Assembly (NCBI GenBank): GCA_028868455.1
Contig: JAGWUK010000130.1
Coordinates: 1-7,658, forward strand
DNA from: Burkholderiales bacterium
Lineage (GTDB): Bacteria > Pseudomonadota > Gammaproteobacteria > Burkholderiales > Burkholderiaceae_D
Length of the DNA stretch: 7,658 nucleotides
Reading direction: 5' to 3'
Shown: in pieces, positions 1 to 5,913 of the stretch
Layout of the letters: every line of letters starts with the position of its first letter
How positions within the stretch are numbered: position 1 is the first letter of the stretch
Notes under the pieces: model-generated
The model's database searches: none
Seen by the model: the letters and a program-made list of their open reading frames with translations, nothing else
What the model was told of the DNA's origin: nothing
Made by a program: the position numbers and the translations under genes

Positions 1-44
1 AATGTGTTCGTGCAATTTTTCCGGAACACCAGCGCTTGCCATCG

Positions 45-187
45 TCATCGAGAGTGGGCATCAGCAACAAAATGGCGCCTGCCATCGACACGATTGGGTG
101 CTAAGTTCTGGCTGATTTTTAAACAGGCGAAGTCCTCAGCCCCAGCCTGCACACATGCAGCGAGATCCATGCCTCATCGCTCAGCAA
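45..187 (-). pseudogene. Remnant of an enolase-superfamily (mandelate racemase/muconate lactonizing) enzyme
   Basis: Read on the minus strand, one frame gives LLSDEAW (187-167). The next frame continues directly with DLAACVQAGAEDFACLKISQ (about 167-108). Joined, these resemble the family segment in which a metal-binding Asp-Glu (the DE of 'DES/DEA') is followed by a helix and then by 'AGAADxxxLKIxxxGG' near the C-terminal end of the barrel. In intact family members a few residues lie between the DE and the helix, so a small deletion with a frame change is likely. After KISQN the expected Gly-Gly is missing and a stop follows at 45-47. Nothing recognisable precedes the fragment. What I see is the two peptide stretches in adjacent frames; the assignment to the family comes from memory of its motifs. 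A chance match or an unrelated fragment is possible. Confidence 0.42.
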
Positions 188-314
188 CCTCATTATATAG
201 GAGTATATGAAATACAAGCTCAGTAACGCACATAAATAGCGGGCTATCATTGAAAATATACTTATACTACTCCCCAGTATATTCGATAAAACATTAATTG
301 CACCGATCCGCGCC

Positions 315-331
315 ACGTCATTGCATGACGT
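315..331. repeat. Perfect inverted repeat ACGTCA-N5-TGACGT
   Basis: Six-base perfect arms flank a five-base centre (TTGCA), immediately next to the sco operon terminator. On the minus strand it would form a second, weaker hairpin just after the terminator's T-rich stretch. It could be a back-up terminator hairpin or a protein-binding palindrome. The sequence alone does not decide between them. Confidence 0.4.
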
Positions 332-339
332 TAAAAAGC

Positions 340-371
340 AAAATGCCCGACAAGACGTATCGGGCATTTTT
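340..371 (-). terminator. Rho-independent terminator after the sco operon, usable in both directions
   Basis: Arms AAAATGCCCGA (340-350) and TCGGGCATTTT (360-370) pair perfectly around a nine-base loop. On the minus strand the hairpin is followed by TTTT and then TTTTT (bases 340-343 and 333-337 read in reverse), as expected after scoB, which stops at 432. On the plus strand a T-run also follows, so it can stop transcription both ways. A short palindrome AAAACAC-G-GTGTTTT (374-388) lies between it and the gene. Confidence 0.85.
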
Positions 372-431
372 GTAAAACACGGTGTTTTGTCTGAGCTGAA
401 CGAATCTGGCTCAGGCAGAACCGATCATCAA

Positions 432-1073
432 TCAGACCATTGCGCTGACATCCAAGGGCGCACCTGTTTTAGCGATCATCTCCTCTTTAGTGACGCCAGG
501 AGCCAGTTCCACCAAGCTCAAGCCAGTCGGCGTGACATCTATAACGCCCAGATCGGTGATGATGCGATTGACGACGCCAACGCCAGTCAATGGCAAATCG
601 CATGCCTTCAATATTTTATGGGCGTCCCCTTTGGCGACATGTTCCATCAAAACGACAACCCGACCGACGCCAGCGACCAGATCCATCGCGCCGCCCATCC
701 CTTTTACCATCTTGCCCGGAATCATCCAGTTAGCCAGATCACCTTGTTCACTGACTTGCATCGCACCAAGAATGGCAAGATTAATTTTGCCACCGCGTAT
801 CATTGCAAACGAATCTGCCGAGCTGAAGATCGACGAGCCGGGAAGCGTCGTCACCGTTTGTTTGCCTGCGTTAATCAAATCCGGATCAACCTCTGCGTCG
901 GTCGGAAACGGCCCGATACCCAGCAAACCGTTTTCTGACTGTAACCAGACTTCCATGCCGTCAGGAACATGGTTTGCCACCAGCGTCGGCAATCCAATTC
1001 CCAGATTAACGTAAAAACCGTCTTGCAATTCCCGGGCTGCGCGGGCAGCCATTTCACCACGATTCCATGCCAT
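432..1073 (-). CDS. scoB: 3-oxoacid CoA-transferase subunit B (succinyl-CoA:acetoacetate CoA-transferase beta)
   Basis: This is the beta subunit of a cytoplasmic CoA-transferase that moves CoA between succinyl-CoA and a 3-oxoacid such as acetoacetate. It allows use of ketone bodies, polyhydroxybutyrate breakdown products and amino acids degraded to acetoacetate. The 213-residue protein has the usual subunit length. Visible marks are [15 protein letters not shown] near residues 23-37, [10 protein letters not shown] with the catalytic glutamate at E47 (it forms the glutamyl-CoA thioester in this family), [14 protein letters not shown] around 91-104, and GMGGAMDLV around 125-133. The ATG has AGGAGA five bases upstream. 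It lies 17 bases after scoA in the same direction, so the two are one operon. The family also includes AtoA and PcaJ. The partner's sequence favours the Sco type, but the exact oxoacid is inferred. Confidence 0.93.
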   Translation of the reverse strand: MAWNRGEMAARAARELQDGFYVNLGIGLPTLVANHVPDGMEVWLQSENGLLGIGPFPTDAEVDPDLINAGKQTVTTLPGSSIFSSADSFAMIRGGKINLAILGAMQVSEQGDLANWMIPGKMVKGMGGAMDLVAGVGRVVVLMEHVAKGDAHKILKACDLPLTGVGVVNRIITDLGVIDVTPTGLSLVELAPGVTKEEMIAKTGAPLDVSAMV

Positions 1074-1078
1074 TTTCG

Positions 1079-1084
1079 TCTCCT
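1079..1084 (-). promoter_or_regulatory. Ribosome binding site of scoB
   Basis: AGGAGA read on the minus strand lies five bases before the scoB ATG. It sits inside the 17-base gap after the scoA stop and supports independent initiation at this ATG. Confidence 0.75.
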
Positions 1085-1090
1085 ATTATC

Positions 1091-1792
1091 TTATTCTGCA
1101 GGACGTGTAGTACGCTGTTCTATGCGTTTTTCGGGCTGTGCATTGACAACAATCCTGTGCACGAAGATACCCGGTGTATGGATTTCATCCGGATCCAATT
1201 CGCCTACTTCAACCAATACCTCTACTTCGGCAACGGTAATTTTGCCAGCCATAGCCACGTTGGGGTTAAAGTTACGCGCGGTTTTGCGGTAGATGAGGTT
1301 GCCTGACTTGTCCGCCTTCCAGGCCTTAACCAGAGACACATCAGACACCAGCGAACGCTCCATGACATAGTTATGTCCGTCGAACTCACGGATTTCTTTG
1401 CCCTCTGCAACGATCGTTCCGACGCCTGTCTTGGTAAAGAAAGCCGGAATTCCAGCACCACCAGCCCTTAGTTTTTCAGCCAGCGTGCCTTGCGGAGTAA
1501 ATTCCAGTTCAAGTTCGCCAGCCAGATATTGGCGTTCAAATTCCTTGTTCTCACCTACGTACGATGAAATCATTTTTTTGATCTGGCGCGTCGTCAACAA
1601 CTGACCAAGGCCAAATCCATCCACACCTGCATTATTGGAAATTGCTGTCAGCTCACGCGCATTCGTATCGCGCAAAGCGCCGATGAGTGCTTCCGGAATG
1701 CCACACAAACCAAATCCACCCACGGCGATTGTTTGTCCATCGTGGACGATGTCCGCCAATGCAGCGGCGGCATCAGGATAAACCTTGTTCAT
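1091..1792 (-). CDS. scoA: 3-oxoacid CoA-transferase subunit A (succinyl-CoA:acetoacetate CoA-transferase alpha)
   Basis: This is the alpha subunit, partner of the scoB product in the heteromeric transferase. The 233 residues match the family length. The N-terminal glycine-rich GGFGLCGIPE (residues 25-34) is the CoA-transferase family I signature. SNNAG follows at 52-56. The stretch from ENKEFERQYLAGELELEFTP to GAGIPAFFT (81-120) and the later TPGIFVHRIV are characteristic of Sco/SCOT-type alpha subunits rather than PcaI alone. The start is well set: ATG at 1792 is preceded by AAGGAGA five bases upstream. It is the first gene of the operon, transcribed away from the PAS-LuxR regulator gene, with the shared 284-bp region as its likely promoter. 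The C-terminal tail (RIEQRTTRPAE) is polar and probably variable. Confidence 0.93.
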   Translation of the reverse strand: MNKVYPDAAAALADIVHDGQTIAVGGFGLCGIPEALIGALRDTNARELTAISNNAGVDGFGLGQLLTTRQIKKMISSYVGENKEFERQYLAGELELEFTPQGTLAEKLRAGGAGIPAFFTKTGVGTIVAEGKEIREFDGHNYVMERSLVSDVSLVKAWKADKSGNLIYRKTARNFNPNVAMAGKITVAEVEVLVEVGELDPDEIHTPGIFVHRIVVNAQPEKRIEQRTTRPAE

Positions 1793-1883
1793 TATTGTCT
1801 CCTTCAGTTTGTCGTAAAGGCACCCAGCACAATTTTACACACAGCGTGATGTGCGAGAGCCATCGCAATTTCATTTGCCGTAC

Positions 1884-1912
1884 AGGATATGATGCTGCGC
1901 TATACTCCGCAA
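1884..1912 (-). promoter_or_regulatory. Possible sigma-70 promoter of the scoAB operon
   Basis: On the minus strand TTGCGG (1912-1907) and TATCCT (1889-1884) are separated by 17 bases and would start transcription about 85 bases before the scoA ATG. The match is partial (3/6 and 4/6 to consensus), which would suit an activated promoter. The ACCTG sites lie upstream of it. It is a candidate only. Confidence 0.27.
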
Positions 1913-1973
1913 TACCGTAAAAATACCTGAACAAACCGATATTACAACGCCAACTTAGGACTAACGCAAAAAC

Positions 1974-1993
1974 ACCTGGATGCGATACCAGGT
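1974..1993. promoter_or_regulatory. Lux-box-like operator palindrome
   Basis: ACCTGGATGCGATACCAGGT is a 20-bp site with perfect six-base arms and an eight-base centre. Its outer five bases on each side equal those of the classic Vibrio fischeri lux box, with the same total length. It lies 83 bases upstream of the start of the PAS-LuxR gene, whose DNA-binding domain is of the LuxR/FixJ type. Binding by that protein is inferred. The regulator is not an acyl-homoserine-lactone receptor, so the resemblance would reflect the DNA-binding fold rather than quorum sensing. Confidence 0.5.
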
Positions 1994-2076
1994 AAATGCA
2001 ATGGCATACCTGTCGACCAATTGTGGACACGCCGCCGATGCAGCGTTGCGAAAATCCTGTAACCAAATAATGCGAT

Positions 2077-2637
2077 ATGAATGCTGAGCAGGCCATCGAT
2101 TTCGAATCAATTTTTCAGTATGCACCTGTCGGTATGTGCGTATCCCAAAATCGAATCATCCGCGCGTGCAATAGCGACCTTGCCAACATGTTTGGATATA
2201 AAAAAGAACAGCTACTTGGTGCATCGTTTCTTGTTCTCTATCCAAGCCCGGACGAATTTGAGCGAACTGGCGCCAGAATCACACCAATCATGAATGCCAA
2301 AGGCTACTATTCTGATGAGCGCATCATGAAGCGCGCCAATCAGGAATTATTTTGGTGTCACGTTTCAGGTCGAGGACTGCACAAAGAAGACCCGCATGCT
2401 GCGGGCATCTGGACATTTGAAGATCTCAGTTCAAAGCGACCTGTTTCAGCCGAATTAACGCCGCGTGAAAGAGAAGTTGCGGCGCTGCTGGTGGAAGGAA
2501 AAACCAGCAAACTGATTGCAAGACAGATAGGACTTAGCCCAAGAACCGTGGAAATGCACAGAGCCAAGTTAATGAAGAAATTTACGGCATCGACATCAAG
2601 TGAGTTAGTGCATAAATTACTTGGCATAATGCGATAA
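2077..2637 (+). CDS. PAS-LuxR transcriptional regulator
   Basis: This is a 186-residue cytoplasmic DNA-binding regulator. An N-terminal PAS sensor (about 9-117: FQYAPVGMCV, then DLANMFGYKKEQLLGASFLVLYP, ending GIWTFEDLS) is joined by a short linker to a C-terminal LuxR-type helix-turn-helix (about 126-183). The latter begins LTPREREVAALLVEGKT and has the recognition helix SPRTVEMHRAKLM at 154-166. There is no receiver domain, histidine kinase or autoinducer domain, so the signal presumably reaches the PAS pocket directly; the ligand is unknown. The ATG at 2077 is the first possible start, because an in-frame TAA lies at 2068-2070, although no good ribosome site precedes it. It is divergent from scoAB and convergent with the thioesterase-SDR pair, and may regulate one or both, or itself. 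The stop codon lies within a long inverted repeat. Confidence 0.88.
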   Translation: MNAEQAIDFESIFQYAPVGMCVSQNRIIRACNSDLANMFGYKKEQLLGASFLVLYPSPDEFERTGARITPIMNAKGYYSDERIMKRANQELFWCHVSGRGLHKEDPHAAGIWTFEDLSSKRPVSAELTPREREVAALLVEGKTSKLIARQIGLSPRTVEMHRAKLMKKFTASTSSELVHKLLGIMR

Positions 2638-2646
2638 CTCACTTGA
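2596..2646. repeat. 18-nt inverted repeat across the stop codon of the PAS-LuxR gene
   Basis: The left arm TCAAGTGAGTTAGTGCAT (2596-2613) and the right arm ATGCGATAACTCACTTGA (2629-2646) pair at 16 of 18 positions: twelve perfect, two mismatched, four perfect, around a 15-base loop. The right arm contains the TAA stop. The repeat sits in the convergent junction, with the thioesterase gene ending at 2658. No T-run directly follows on either strand, so it is not a standard terminator. The nearest, TTTTT at about 2661-2665, is some 14 bases away. It may protect or end transcripts from both sides, or bind a protein. Confidence 0.65.
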
Positions 2647-2657
2647 GGGACATCGTG

Positions 2658-3107
2658 CTACTTTTTGCGTTTATTGGCAGACTTTATCTCATTTAATTTC
2701 TGCTTAATTGCATCTGGTAGCGGAACAGATTTTTCAGTTACAGAATTGACCCAGACTACTTTGGCACCACCTTCTGCATACAAAGAATAACCATCGCCGA
2801 CGGAGCGCATTTCCTGCATGGTTTCGAAACTGCTGCGCCCTGCCGCACCAATGTAAGTGCAAACTTCGACCTGCCCCGGATATTTAAGCGGCTTCTTGAA
2901 AGTGCAGTATGCATTCACGATAACCGGACCATTTCCGTTTTCATCTGGCAAACATCCCATCATACTGAGCCATTCAATTCTGGCTTGTTCCATATAACGG
3001 AAATACACGGTGTTATTGACATGCCCCATCGCATCCATATCACCCCAACGGATTGGTATCGTTACGGTATATACCAGTTTTTTATCCGCAACCTTGAGAT
3101 CCATCAT
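2658..3107 (-). CDS. Acyl-CoA thioesterase, 4HBT hot-dog fold
   Basis: A 149-residue hot-dog-fold thioesterase of the 4-hydroxybenzoyl-CoA thioesterase/YbgC/FadM type, expected to hydrolyse an acyl-CoA to the free acid and CoA in the cytoplasm. The signature RWGDMDAMGHVNNTVYFRYM (about 20-39) contains the family's catalytic-region aspartate (D25 by alignment with GDCD-PAG enzymes) and the GHVNN loop. It is followed by EQAR with E40. A later AYCTFKKPLKYP and the strand near VVWVN fit the second half of the fold. The C-terminus is lysine-rich (KSANKRKK). The start overlaps the SDR stop as ATGA, so it is probably translated by coupling. The second Met (3104) is an alternative start. The substrate cannot be read from sequence; the pairing with an SDR suggests a hydroxy- or oxoacyl-CoA. 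Confidence 0.88.
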   Translation of the reverse strand: MMDLKVADKKLVYTVTIPIRWGDMDAMGHVNNTVYFRYMEQARIEWLSMMGCLPDENGNGPVIVNAYCTFKKPLKYPGQVEVCTYIGAAGRSSFETMQEMRSVGDGYSLYAEGGAKVVWVNSVTEKSVPLPDAIKQKLNEIKSANKRKK

Positions 3108-3880
3108 TGCACACTCATACCATCATCTGCTGTCACGATGGCACCGTTCAAGAAACGGGACTCTTCAGCCGCCAACAAAAGTAAAAGTCCGTCCAGATCC
3201 TCCGGGACTCCGACACGTTGACGCGGTAACATACTGATCAATTTTTGCCCGTGTTCCGTTTTGAAATAATCGGCATTAATTTCGGTCGAGATATAGCCGG
3301 GGCAGATTGCATTGACATTGATGCCGTACTTGCCCCATTCAACCGCCATCGTTTTTGTCATGTGAACGACGGCCGCCTTGCTGATGCAATATATCCCGAT
3401 CTGGGGAAAAGCCCGCAGACCTGCTACTGACGCGATATTGATGATTCTGTGCTGCTTTTTCGGATCGCCTTTATGTCGCGCGATCATCCTTTTTGCCGCC
3501 TCTTGCGCCACAAAAAAAGCACCGCGTTGATTCGTGTCCATCACATAGGAATAGTCATCCGGAGTCACATCTATGAGTTTTTGTGTGGTCGAAACGCCAG
3601 AGTTATTAATCAGAATATCGATGGGACCCGCTTCTGTTTCTGCATGTGCGATTGCCGACTTAATACTCGCGTAGTCGGTGACATCCAGAGAGACGACGTG
3701 GGCAGCACCACCTTCTGCTTCAATCTCGGCACGCATTTCTTTGAGACGGTCAATTCTGCGAGAGGCAAGCACAACTTGCGCGCCGGCTTGCGCCAAAATT
3801 TTTGCAAAGCGCGCCCCGAGGCCACTAGATGCGCCCGTGATCAAAGCAATTTTTCCTTCAAAATTGACTTCTATACCCAT
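3104..3880 (-). CDS. Short-chain dehydrogenase/reductase, classical SDR, probably NADP(H)-dependent
   Basis: A 258-residue classical SDR oxidoreductase with a Rossmann fold. Numbered from the ATG at 3880: cofactor motif TGASSGLG (15-22), ASRR with R41/R42 after the second strand (a mark of NADP(H) preference), LDVTD with D66, NNSG (92-95), N117, catalytic S151, Y164 and K168 in YCISK, then CPGYISTEI. The full tetrad N-S-Y-K is present. The frame can be extended to a GTG at 3892, but GGAGA lies five bases before the ATG at 3880 and overlaps that GTG, so the ATG is the better start. It overlaps the thioesterase by ATGA and is divergent from ETF-QO. It resembles 3-oxoacyl reductase/3-hydroxyacyl-CoA dehydrogenase-type SDRs. 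The substrate is unknown, and an acyl-CoA derivative is inferred from the neighbours. Confidence 0.9.
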   Translation of the reverse strand: MGIEVNFEGKIALITGASSGLGARFAKILAQAGAQVVLASRRIDRLKEMRAEIEAEGGAAHVVSLDVTDYASIKSAIAHAETEAGPIDILINNSGVSTTQKLIDVTPDDYSYVMDTNQRGAFFVAQEAAKRMIARHKGDPKKQHRIINIASVAGLRAFPQIGIYCISKAAVVHMTKTMAVEWGKYGINVNAICPGYISTEINADYFKTEHGQKLISMLPRQRVGVPEDLDGLLLLLAAEESRFLNGAIVTADDGMSVQ

Positions 3881-3885
3881 CTGTT

Positions 3886-3890
3886 TCTCC
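3886..3890 (-). promoter_or_regulatory. Ribosome binding site deciding the SDR start
   Basis: GGAGA on the minus strand is five bases before the ATG at 3880. It overlaps the alternative upstream GTG (3892-3890), which itself has no purine-rich site before it. This favours the shorter, 258-residue protein. Confidence 0.7.
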
Positions 3891-4182
3891 ACAATTTATT
3901 TGAATAAGCGTACTACTCTATAAGACTCACTATGATGACATAGAGCATACATTTATGTTGCATGGAATTGAAGACCCGCAGCATTTAAGCCCATCTAACA
4001 GCAAATTTCGACGGATATTGATGCATATAAAAGAGCCCTCTGCGATAATTCCCGAAGTTTATTTATTACAAAAACAAATGAGCGCACTCGCGTGCCAACT
4101 TGCGAAATACAGCAACTGAAGATACCATGCTGAGAACAAATTAGCACGTTCGTTCGAAAATTTTCTGAAAGTGATATTAGCC
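3891..4182. promoter_or_regulatory. Divergent intergenic region between the SDR and ETF-QO genes
   Basis: About 290 bases, more A+T-rich than the genes, with no supported coding frame. It should contain promoters for both directions. A small inverted repeat CTATG-ATGA-CATAG lies at 3930-3943, 50 bases before the SDR start, and could be an operator for that gene pair. A TATAAA at about 4026-4031 has no good -35 box. A 13-codon frame at 4078-4119 has no ribosome site and is not called. Confidence 0.5.
4100..4128 (+). promoter_or_regulatory. Possible sigma-70 promoter of the ETF-QO gene
   Basis: TTGCGA (4100-4105) and TACCAT (4123-4128) are separated by 17 bases, each matching four of six consensus positions. 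Transcription would start near 4135 and leave an untranslated leader of about 48 bases before the ATG at 4183. This is a candidate from spacing and motif only. Confidence 0.35.
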
Positions 4183-5853
4183 ATGACACAAAGCATTCTT
4201 GAACAGTATGGTCCGCGCGACGCCATGGAATATGACGTCGTGATTGTCGGCGGCGGCCCTGCTGGCTTGTCGGCGGCAATCAAACTGAAACAGCTTGCCA
4301 CTGCCGCCGGAAATGAGATTTCTGTCTGTGTTCTGGAAAAAGGTGGGGAATTGGGTGCACACATACTTTCCGGTGCTGTTATGGATCCACAGGCACTGAC
4401 AGAACTTTTCCCGAATTGGAAAGAACTGGGTGCTCCGCTGAACACACAAGTTTCAGAAGACAGATTTTTATTCCTATCTGAGACCAAGGCTTACAAAACG
4501 CCAAATTGGATGTTGCCTGCCTGTTTTCAAAATCACGGTAACTACGTCATTTCGCTCGCCAATGTCGTGCGTTGGCTTGGCCAACAGGCGGAAAATCTCG
4601 GCATTGAGATTTTCCCAGGATTTCCTGCGGCCGAAATACTGTATAACGACGACGGCTCGGTAAAAGGCGTTGCTACCGGAAATATGGGCATCAATCGTGA
4701 AGGCGAACCTGGTCCGGCATTTCAGTTAGGAATGGAGTTACACGCCAAATACACCCTATTTGCCGAAGGCTCCAGAGGACACCTGGGCAAACAGCTGATT
4801 TCCCGGTTTAAACTTGATAAGGATAAAGACCCGCAAACCTATGCCATTGGCATCAAAGAACTCTGGGAAATCGATCCGGCAAAACACCAGCCTGGTCTCG
4901 TCATACATTCGGCTGGCTGGCCGCTGAACAGCAGTACCTACGGTGGGTCATTTTTATATCATTTAGAAAATAATCAGGTCGCAGTCGGATACGTCGTCGG
5001 CCTTGCTTACGAAAACCCTTACCTGTCCCCTTACGAAGAATTCCAAAGATATAAAACGCATCCAGAAATCCGGAAATTCTTTGAAGGCGGAAAACGCATT
5101 GCCTATGGTGCGCGCGCGATTACTGCAGGTGGACTGCAATCGCTACCAAAATTGACATTCCCTGGCGGCGCGCTCATCGGATGCGATGCTGGCTTCCTGA
5201 ACGCTAGTCGCATTAAAGGTAGTCATGCCGCGATTAAAACGGGCATGCTGGCTGCGGATGCCGTATTTGAAGCATTGAACAATAACAGGCAACATGACGA
5301 AGTCACTGCCTACGAAACAGCATTTGAAAAATCGTGGTTGCATGAAGAATTGAATATCGCCAGAAATTTCAAACCCTGGATGAGCAAGGGTCTATATCTT
5401 GGCACTTTGATGGTCGGCATTGATCAAGTCGTTTTTGGTGGAAAGGCGCCCTGGACCTTGAGACATACGCACGCCGATCATGAGTGCTTACGGCCAGCAT
5501 CAGAATTTCAACCAATTAATTATCCGAAACCAGATGGGAAACTGACTTTTGATCGACTTTCATCGGTATTTATTTCAAATACGAATCACGCAGAAGACCA
5601 GCCTATACATCTGACATTAAAAGATGCGAACGTTCCGGTTAACGTGAATCTTGCGAAGTACGCCGGCCCCGAATCACGTTATTGCCCAGCTGGAGTCTAC
5701 GAATTTGTAAAAACTGACGAAGGCTCAGATCGACTGCAAATTAATGCTCAAAATTGCGTCCACTGCAAAACGTGTGACATTAAAGATCCAACGCAAAACA
5801 TCATTTGGGTCACGCCAGAAGGTGGCGGGGGACCAAACTATCCCAATATGTAA
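4183..5853 (+). CDS. Electron-transfer flavoprotein:ubiquinone oxidoreductase (ETF-QO)
   Basis: This membrane-associated flavo-iron-sulfur enzyme (EC 1.5.5.1) takes electrons from reduced ETF, loaded by acyl-CoA and related dehydrogenases, and reduces ubiquinone. The 556 residues match the family length. The N-terminal FAD-binding Rossmann motif is DVVIVGGGPAGLSAA (18-32), followed by VCVLEKGGELGAHILSGAV, typical of ETF-QO. The C-terminus carries the 4Fe-4S ligands C501 (RYCPAGVYE) and C525, C528, C531 in NCVHCKTCDIKDP, then the family ending GGGGPNYP. I chose the ATG at 4183 because the preceding in-frame GTG (4171) has no ribosome site and homologues begin close to MTQ. Even the ATG has only a weak site (AAAGTG). 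It is monocistronic: a terminator follows the stop immediately. It stands beside acyl-CoA genes but is a general respiratory function. Confidence 0.95.
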   Translation: MTQSILEQYGPRDAMEYDVVIVGGGPAGLSAAIKLKQLATAAGNEISVCVLEKGGELGAHILSGAVMDPQALTELFPNWKELGAPLNTQVSEDRFLFLSETKAYKTPNWMLPACFQNHGNYVISLANVVRWLGQQAENLGIEIFPGFPAAEILYNDDGSVKGVATGNMGINREGEPGPAFQLGMELHAKYTLFAEGSRGHLGKQLISRFKLDKDKDPQTYAIGIKELWEIDPAKHQPGLVIHSAGWPLNSSTYGGSFLYHLENNQVAVGYVVGLAYENPYLSPYEEFQRYKTHPEIRKFFEGGKRIAYGARAITAGGLQSLPKLTFPGGALIGCDAGFLNASRIKGSHAAIKTGMLAADAVFEALNNNRQHDEVTAYETAFEKSWLHEELNIARNFKPWMSKGLYLGTLMVGIDQVVFGGKAPWTLRHTHADHECLRPASEFQPINYPKPDGKLTFDRLSSVFISNTNHAEDQPIHLTLKDANVPVNVNLAKYAGPESRYCPAGVYEFVKTDEGSDRLQINAQNCVHCKTCDIKDPTQNIIWVTPEGGGGPNYPNM

Positions 5854-5854
5854 T

Positions 5855-5889
5855 AAAAAAGGCCGCTGAGAAACTCAGCGGCCTTTTTT
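5855..5889. terminator. Bidirectional rho-independent terminator between ETF-QO and the Nudix gene
   Basis: A perfect ten-base stem GGCCGCTGAG / CTCAGCGGCC (5861-5870 and 5874-5883) with an AAA loop is flanked by six A's on the left and six T's on the right. It therefore gives a T-tract on both strands. It begins one base after the ETF-QO stop codon and lies 25-59 bases beyond the Nudix gene stop, ending both convergent transcripts. Confidence 0.95.
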
Positions 5890-5913
5890 AATTTATCAGC
5901 GAAGCAAGGTTAA

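Larger units (their letters stand above)
1..431. other. Left intergenic stretch without an intact gene
   Basis: No open frame here has a credible start, ribosome site and family match. The stretch holds the frame-broken enolase-superfamily remnant (45-187), a more A+T-rich part (about 188-300) with no recognisable feature, an inverted repeat at 315-331, and the terminator at 340-371. A tiny frame at 207-239 has AGGAG only three bases before its ATG and encodes ten residues, so I do not call it a gene. The drop in G+C compared with the coding regions fits non-coding, decayed DNA. Confidence 0.6.
1793..2076. promoter_or_regulatory. Divergent regulatory region between scoA and the PAS-LuxR gene
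   Basis: This 284-bp gap separates two divergent genes and should hold both promoters. Its notable content is a perfect ACCTGG-N8-CCAGGT palindrome (1974-1993) and two further ACCTG half-sites at 1925-1929 and 2008-2012. The last can pair with the right arm of the palindrome (CAGGT) through an imperfect hairpin. I see no convincing small gene here. The LuxR gene has no clear Shine-Dalgarno sequence, and I could not assign it a convincing sigma-70 promoter. Confidence 0.6.

Noticed and set aside
207..239. Ten-codon frame with AGGAG upstream (MKYKLSNAHK)
   Set aside because: The site is only three bases from the ATG, the peptide has no recognisable feature, and the region looks decayed.
321..938. 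Long plus-strand open frame over the scoB gene
   Set aside because: It is antisense to a clear scoB with catalytic motif and ribosome site; its translation matches no family.
1974..1993. Acyl-homoserine-lactone quorum-sensing system
   Set aside because: The nearby regulator has a PAS domain in place of the autoinducer-binding domain, and no LuxI-type synthase is in the window; the lux-box likeness alone is not enough.
3881..3892. Longer SDR protein starting at GTG 3892
   Set aside because: The GGAGA that best serves as ribosome site overlaps this GTG and is ideally spaced for the ATG at 3880; no purine-rich site precedes the GTG.
4078..4119. Thirteen-codon leader-peptide-like frame before ETF-QO
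   Set aside because: No ribosome site, no codon pattern suggesting attenuation, and it overlaps a better explanation (promoter candidate).
4171..4182. Longer ETF-QO starting at GTG 4171
   Set aside because: No ribosome site before it, and the family usually begins near the MTQ sequence at 4183.
4059..4487. Minus-strand open frame over the ETF-QO 5' end
   Set aside because: It lies opposite the conserved FAD-binding region and shows no domain or ribosome site.
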